Shown here: positions 59,371 through 64,000 of the stretch, piece after piece | Layout of the letters: every line of letters starts with the position of its first letter | How positions within the stretch are numbered: position 1 is the first letter of the stretch | NCBI GenBank assembly: GCA_964417685.1 | Contig: CAYQIT010000002.1 | Span: 62,001-126,000, forward strand | DNA from: CAJQGY01 sp964417685 | GTDB taxonomy: Bacteria; Pseudomonadota; Gammaproteobacteria; Magnimaribacterales; D2472 | Length of the DNA stretch: 64,000 nucleotides | Reading direction: 5' to 3' | Notes under the pieces: generated by a model | Databases searched by the model: none | The model's input: only the letters and a program-made list of their open reading frames with translations | What the model was told of the DNA's origin: nothing | Made by a program: the position numbers and the translations under genes

Positions 59371-61761
59371 ATGAGCATTATAAAAAGGATATCTTTAAAA
59401 ATATTCTTAACAATTTCTATTCTTTTATCATTTATAGCAATATTGTTAATAACTATTTCGGTTCTTTTAACATCAAAGCCACAAACAGGATTATTAATTA
59501 TAGATAAGCTTTTTATTGATTCTTATGAGATTTCATCTGAATTTATTCAAATTGATAATTTATTTACTACCCCAAGCATTTTTGCAAAAGATATTTCTAT
59601 TTCAAGTGATGCTCAGCAGATAAAAATAGAAGAAATCGCAGTTAAGTTTGATTTATTCAATCTTATATTAAATAAAAACTTATTTTTTAAGAGATTTCAT
59701 CTCGTTGGCTATAAAGCTATTAATTTAAGAGATAGTGATGACCTAAAATCAAATGACTATGAATACTCATTAATAAATGGCCATGATCTTAAAATAAAAA
59801 CAAATCAACTTAATTTAATCTCCTCTAAATTTTCAATAGAGTCTCTTGGTGGCAATAATTCAATTCAATTAAACAATGGAAATATTAATGATATTAACTT
59901 CTCCAAACTTGATGTCTTGATCAACAAAAATAATAAAATTTTTTATAAAGGAACGCATAATTTATTTGCTGAAGACTTGGATAAACTTGGAATAATAAAG
60001 AGCTCAGATTTTAAGTATGCTGACATAAAAACGAGCATTTTAAGCAGAGGTTCAATTGATCCATCTGACCCAGTTAAAAATAAGACATTTTATAAAATTG
60101 ATATTTTTAATTCTAACTTAACATTTAATTCTGGGTATTTAGTTAGTGCTATAAATTCAAGTCTATACTCGGATCTTAATGGTGGCTTATACGGTTCTTT
60201 TTCATCCAGCTTACCATTACAGGATGCAATTCAAGATATTAATGGCTCTGTCTTATATATAAGAAATAAAGGTCTTGAGTTAATTTCTTCTTTTAACATT
60301 GATATGGAAAAGTTAATCAATCCTAATCCATATTTTAGCCTCTCTGGAAAAGAGTCATTTGAAACAAGCTTTAAAATTACACCTGAGCAGAAATTAACAT
60401 TAACTTTAAATACTGATCTTCAAGAAACTTATATATTTTCAACAATAGATGAAATCTCCAAGCCTTTAGGAAAGCCTTTATTTACATCAATCAAGATTCC
60501 AAGTCTTGTAGACCCGACTTATGAGATTTCTAATGAATTATTCAAAGCATACATAGGCCATGCTGGAGAAGAGGGGTATTTTATCTTTGGTGATTATGGA
60601 GGGAATATTAAAGAAAAAGATGGGTTTCACATATATCTTGATCTTGATCTTTTTGATTTTTCATCTGTCAGGTTTGATGCAACTGCAGAAGGCGAATCTT
60701 TTGTTAAGACCATTTCATTGCGAGCAAAAGAATTTAAAATGCTTAATAACTCTTTTGTTGATCAATTTATTAACTTAAATTTTAAAAAAAGTGGATTATT
60801 TGGCAATTTTAAAGGCAGTGATTTAAATGGTGAGCTAATAGTTGATAATACTGGTTTCTCAAAGGTTGTCCTTAATAAAACAACCATAGAAAATTTAAAT
60901 TTTATTTCACGAACTAGTCAAGTTACATCTAACATTAATGACTCATCACTTATAAATATGCGAATACAAGGAAGCGAAATATCAATTGCTGGAGAAAACT
61001 TTGAAAGTATAGATTTCTACGTTTTAAGAAACAAAAGCTTGATAACCATAGAAGATATAAATATCACAAGCGATTACATTAATATTTATCCACTTGATTC
61101 AGGAGAAAATGCATTTGTTAGTTATTCTACTTCAGATGACCTATATAAAATTAAAGGTTCTTTTGAAATAGATGGCAGCTCAAAATTTATAAAAGATTCG
61201 CTTAATTATGATTTTGACTTCTTAAACACAGAGCTTAGTATTCAATGGAATAGTATCGAAGATCTTATCAATCTCGAAGGCAAAGTTAAATTCTTAACAA
61301 AAGATTTCACCGTAGAAAATGATATTTCTAGCTCTGCTTTTTTGAATGCTTTAAAAATTCTTAATTTAGATGCAATTATAAAAAATATAGACTCAAATAG
61401 GCCATCATCTAGAGACTCCTTATTTTTAACTAGAGCTTCTGGGGACATTATTTTTAGTACTAAAAGAGGTTTAATATCAAATCCAATCTCTATAGAAACT
61501 GATGAAGCTAAGATGCTTTGGGTGGGGGAAATAGTAAAAAATAATGATGGATACCTCAGTGATTTGAATCTAGATATGTCTATGCGAATTAAAGTTTCTG
61601 AAAATCTTCCTTGGTATGCTGCAATACTTGGAGGAATACCTGCAGTAGCTGGAACCCTTGTATTTCAAGATTTGTTTGAGGAGAACATTGATGCAGCTTC
61701 ATCAATAACTTTTAAGATAGATGGTACTATCGAAGACCCTGTCTTAAATAGATTAAATTAA
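59371..61761 (+). CDS. yhdP: AsmA-like outer-membrane lipid transport protein, shortened YhdP-type
   Basis: 796-residue inner-membrane-anchored periplasmic protein with one N-terminal membrane helix (~9-32), then repeating beta-strand segments typical of AsmA/TamB/YhdP bridge proteins. The C-terminus (WYAAILGGIPAVAGTLVFQDLF, then ITFKIDGTIEDPVLNRL) resembles the end of YhdP, a DUF3971/AsmA-like protein that ferries phospholipid to the outer membrane. YhdP of E. coli is ~1270 residues and follows mreBCD-yhdE-rng; here maf and rng are absent and the gene starts 3 nt after mreD. It is AT-rich and divergent, so this family call comes from context plus the C-terminus. The last 9 bp overlap mgtE. 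Confidence 0.7.
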   Translation: MSIIKRISLKIFLTISILLSFIAILLITISVLLTSKPQTGLLIIDKLFIDSYEISSEFIQIDNLFTTPSIFAKDISISSDAQQIKIEEIAVKFDLFNLILNKNLFFKRFHLVGYKAINLRDSDDLKSNDYEYSLINGHDLKIKTNQLNLISSKFSIESLGGNNSIQLNNGNINDINFSKLDVLINKNNKIFYKGTHNLFAEDLDKLGIIKSSDFKYADIKTSILSRGSIDPSDPVKNKTFYKIDIFNSNLTFNSGYLVSAINSSLYSDLNGGLYGSFSSSLPLQDAIQDINGSVLYIRNKGLELISSFNIDMEKLINPNPYFSLSGKESFETSFKITPEQKLTLTLNTDLQETYIFSTIDEISKPLGKPLFTSIKIPSLVDPTYEISNELFKAYIGHAGEEGYFIFGDYGGNIKEKDGFHIYLDLDLFDFSSVRFDATAEGESFVKTISLRAKEFKMLNNSFVDQFINLNFKKSGLFGNFKGSDLNGELIVDNTGFSKVVLNKTTIENLNFISRTSQVTSNINDSSLINMRIQGSEISIAGENFESIDFYVLRNKSLITIEDINITSDYINIYPLDSGENAFVSYSTSDDLYKIKGSFEIDGSSKFIKDSLNYDFDFLNTELSIQWNSIEDLINLEGKVKFLTKDFTVENDISSSAFLNALKILNLDAIIKNIDSNRPSSRDSLFLTRASGDIIFSTKRGLISNPISIETDEAKMLWVGEIVKNNDGYLSDLNLDMSMRIKVSENLPWYAAILGGIPAVAGTLVFQDLFEENIDAASSITFKIDGTIEDPVLNRLN

Positions 61762-63093
61762 GAAAATTGTTGCCAAACCTAAGAAAGATAGAAACCCAAT
61801 AACATCAGTTACAGTTGTAACAACAACAGACCCAGCAATTGCTGGGTCTTGATTGAGCTTTCTTAATACTAGTGGAACAATTACACCTGCAAAAACAGAG
61901 CTTATTAAATTTATTATCAAGGCACAGGATATTAAGATAGAAATGAGAGAGTTTTGAAACCAAATATATGTTACAAAACCAACTAATATTGAAAGAACTA
62001 TTCCATTTAAAATAGATACAGCAAGTTCTCTTTTAAAGAGCCATTTTATATTTGTATCATTTATTTGCTCAAGAGTTAGTCCTCTTAAGACTATTGTTAG
62101 AGTTTGAGTGGCTGCAACCCCACCCATGCTTGCAACTATGGGCATCAATACGGCTAGATATACAACCTTATCCAAGGTATCTTGAAATATATTTATAGAC
62201 ATGGATGCAATAAAAGCTGTTAAAAGGTTCATACTTAGCCAAAATACCCTACTTTTTGCGGCTCTTCCTGGAGGTGCAAAAGTATCTTCTGCAACACCAG
62301 CCATGCCTAAAAAGTTTTGATCTGCATCCTCCAAAATTACATCAACAACATCATCAATAGTTATTCTTCCAAGAAGTTCTCCATTGTTATTAACAACTGC
62401 GGCTGATATGAGATTATTTCTTTCAAAGATGGTTGCAACATCTCTGTCTGATTCTGTTACAAGTATTGGATCTACTTTAGGTGAAATTAAATTTTCAACC
62501 CTTTCAGATACCTCGGATGTAATTATTTTATTTATTAAAATCTCCCCAAGATATTTATCATCTTTGGATACAACAAAAATTTTATCAGTATTTTCAGGTA
62601 ATTCTTTTTGCTCTCTAAGATATCTGGTAACAACCTCAACAGTATGATCGGGCCTAACACTTAAGACATCGGTATTTAATAATCCCCCAGCGGTATCATC
62701 AGGGTAAACTAATCCTTCTTCGATTCTATTTCTGTCTCTCAAAGACATTTTTGAAAGTATGGATTGCATCCTCTCTTCTGGGAGGTTCTGAAGAATATCT
62801 ACAACTTCGTCTAACTCAAGCTCTTTGACAGCCTCTGATAATTCTTCATTTGAAATGCCTGAGATTAAGTCCTGCTGAATTTCTTCTCCAACATCAGCCA
62901 AAACATCGCCTTCTTCACTTGTTTCAAGCAGAGAAAATAATAACTTTCTTTGATCTGGGGGAGAAGATTCTAATACATGCGCTATTTCAGAATGAGGCAT
63001 GTCCTTTAAGATTGTTTTTATTTGATTAAGTGAAAGCTCTTTATCTTTTACATCTAGTATTTTTTGAAGATTATTAAGATCAATTGAACTCAT
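61753..63093 (-). CDS. mgtE: Magnesium transporter MgtE
   Basis: Mg2+ channel/transporter of the inner membrane, 446 residues. Cytosolic N domain with superhelical repeats (~30-125), two CBS domains (~128-250; PDDTAGGLLNTDVLSVRPDHTVEV, then GRITIDDVVDVILED) that sense Mg2+, a connecting helix, and five membrane helices (~282-446). SMGGVAATQTLTIVLRGL and DPAIAGSVVVTTVTDVIGF with the conserved pore Asp/Asn region are visible. 30 nt separate it from the upstream rpoN. ATG at 63093. Confidence 0.95.
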   Translation of the reverse strand: MSSIDLNNLQKILDVKDKELSLNQIKTILKDMPHSEIAHVLESSPPDQRKLLFSLLETSEEGDVLADVGEEIQQDLISGISNEELSEAVKELELDEVVDILQNLPEERMQSILSKMSLRDRNRIEEGLVYPDDTAGGLLNTDVLSVRPDHTVEVVTRYLREQKELPENTDKIFVVSKDDKYLGEILINKIITSEVSERVENLISPKVDPILVTESDRDVATIFERNNLISAAVVNNNGELLGRITIDDVVDVILEDADQNFLGMAGVAEDTFAPPGRAAKSRVFWLSMNLLTAFIASMSINIFQDTLDKVVYLAVLMPIVASMGGVAATQTLTIVLRGLTLEQINDTNIKWLFKRELAVSILNGIVLSILVGFVTYIWFQNSLISILISCALIINLISSVFAGVIVPLVLRKLNQDPAIAGSVVVTTVTDVIGFLSFLGLATIFLI

Positions 63094-63123
63094 ATATCAA
63101 GTTTAACCTATTAAGTTTGAAGT

Positions 63124-63999
63124 TTATCTATTTCTTGAGGAGGGTATGTTTAATTGTTTTCTGTATTTAGTAATTGTTCTTCTTGCCAATCCAAATCCTC
63201 GCAAATTTAACATTTGAACAATTTTTTGATCGCTAAGGGGATTTTTTTCTTCATCAATAATTTTTTTTATTTGGTCCATGAGCTGGAGAGGAGTGACCAT
63301 CCTGGTTTTAGAAACTGAAGATGCAAGAAATGACTTAAGGGGTATTATTCCCTTTGGAGTATCAATATATTTTGATTTGATAATTCGAGATATGGTGGAT
63401 GGGTGAACGCCAAGTTCATCTGATATATCTTTGTTTGTTAGTGGAGAAACTTTGAGTGGATTATTCCCTAAAAAATCAATCTGCCTCTTACAAATCATCT
63501 CACCAACCCTTAACACAGTTTCATTTCTTCTTCTGATTGATGATACCAACCATTTTGCTTCTTCAATATTTTTTGAAAGGCCTTCATTAGGATCTTTCTT
63601 AAGAGCTTTTTGAGTTTCTTTTACAAAATTTTCATCTAAAACTATTGATGGAAAGTTATCAGTCACAAATTGAGTTGAAATTTTATCATTTGACTCAAGT
63701 GTAATTTTTAAGTCTGGGTATATGTAATTAGTTTCTTCGTAATTTAAGCCAGGACTTAAATCACAGTTTCTTATAACTTGGATTGTTTTTTTGACATCTC
63801 TATCATCATAACCAGAATAAACTAGAGTGTTGAAACATTCATCCAAATCATCAGAAGAAATCTCATAGAGAATCTTATTAGCAATTTCTAATTCAATATC
63901 GCTTATGTTGCTTTTTTTTATTTGAAGAAATATACACTCCTTAAAATCTCTAAATCCAACCCCAGACGGGGAAAGCTCATGAATAATATTAATCAAATT
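63124..63999 (-). CDS. rpoN: RNA polymerase sigma-54 factor, C-terminal part
   Basis: Sigma-54, which needs an ATPase activator to open promoters of the -24/-12 class. The window holds ~292 C-terminal residues, and the frame stays open at the right edge (the TTG at 63996 is only an internal codon), so region I is outside. Visible are the core-binding domain (SPSGVGFRDFKECIFLQIKK at its end), the HTH region with DISDELGVHPSTISRIIKSKYI (~190-210 here), and the RpoN box ARRTITKYRKQLNIP at the C-terminus. Sigma-54 usually pairs with hpf/ptsN downstream; here mgtE follows instead. Confidence 0.95.
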   Translation of the reverse strand, partial: NLINIIHELSPSGVGFRDFKECIFLQIKKSNISDIELEIANKILYEISSDDLDECFNTLVYSGYDDRDVKKTIQVIRNCDLSPGLNYEETNYIYPDLKITLESNDKISTQFVTDNFPSIVLDENFVKETQKALKKDPNEGLSKNIEEAKWLVSSIRRRNETVLRVGEMICKRQIDFLGNNPLKVSPLTNKDISDELGVHPSTISRIIKSKYIDTPKGIIPLKSFLASSVSKTRMVTPLQLMDQIKKIIDEEKNPLSDQKIVQMLNLRGFGLARRTITKYRKQLNIPSSRNR

Positions 64000-64000
64000 A

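Overview
The window is an AT-rich (about one third G+C by eye), densely packed bacterial chromosome segment. It holds about 60 protein genes and four tRNAs, with almost no intergenic space, many 1-14 bp gene overlaps and no insertion sequence, prophage or CRISPR array. Gene content and order are gammaproteobacterial: rnhB-dnaE-accA-tilS, map-glnD-dapD-dapE, carAB-greA, rlmE-ftsH-glmM-tpiA-secG, rimP-nusA-infB-rbfA-truB-rpsO-pnp, ychF-pth-rplY-prs-tRNA-Gln-ispE-lolB facing hemA-prfA-prmC, and gatCAB facing mreBCD. Low G+C, shortened proteins (ValS, TilS, GlnD, YhdP-like) and compact spacing suggest a streamlined marine lineage, with the SAR86 clade as best guess. No rRNA or marker search could be run, so the clade is an inference.

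Layout. 1-8.2 kb: DNA replication and fatty-acid genes (rnhB end, dnaE, accA, tilS, a PaaG-like enoyl-CoA hydratase/isomerase), then leuA on the minus strand. 8.2-10.7 kb: a probable holD next to rimI, two tandem glutathione peroxidases and an ElaA-type acetyltransferase. 10.7-17.1 kb: a C-terminally short valS, pepA, the LPS-export permease pair lptF/lptG and an RDD protein. 17.1-24.8 kb: a POT peptide transporter, a desaturase/carotene-hydroxylase-like membrane enzyme, then dapE-dapD-glnD-map. 25-34.7 kb: carAB, greA, rlmE, ftsH, glmM, tpiA, secG. 34.7-43 kb: tRNA-Leu (inverted) and tRNA-fMet, then the transcription/translation operon from rimP to pnp, ended by a clear intrinsic terminator.

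43.0-43.6 kb: two consecutive small membrane-protein genes (71 and 77 aa) of unrecognised family. They resemble each other, have strong ribosome-binding sites and are separated by two perfect inverted repeats. This is the best candidate for something undescribed. 43.6-51.6 kb: tRNA-Met, the ychF-pth-rplY-prs-tRNA-Gln-ispE-lolB operon and the divergent hemA-prfA-prmC operon. 51.7-53.8 kb: an acyl-CoA ligase plus MaoC-type dehydratase operon. 53.8-64 kb: gatCAB, mreBCD with a shortened YhdP/AsmA-like gene, mgtE and the C-terminal part of rpoN running off the window.

Most genes are core housekeeping. The less ordinary parts are the small membrane-protein pair, the GPx duplication with a gene-conversion-like tract, the truncated ValRS, the flipped tRNA-Leu, the tRNA that supplies a stop codon to ispE, and a family of G-tract ribosome-binding sites.
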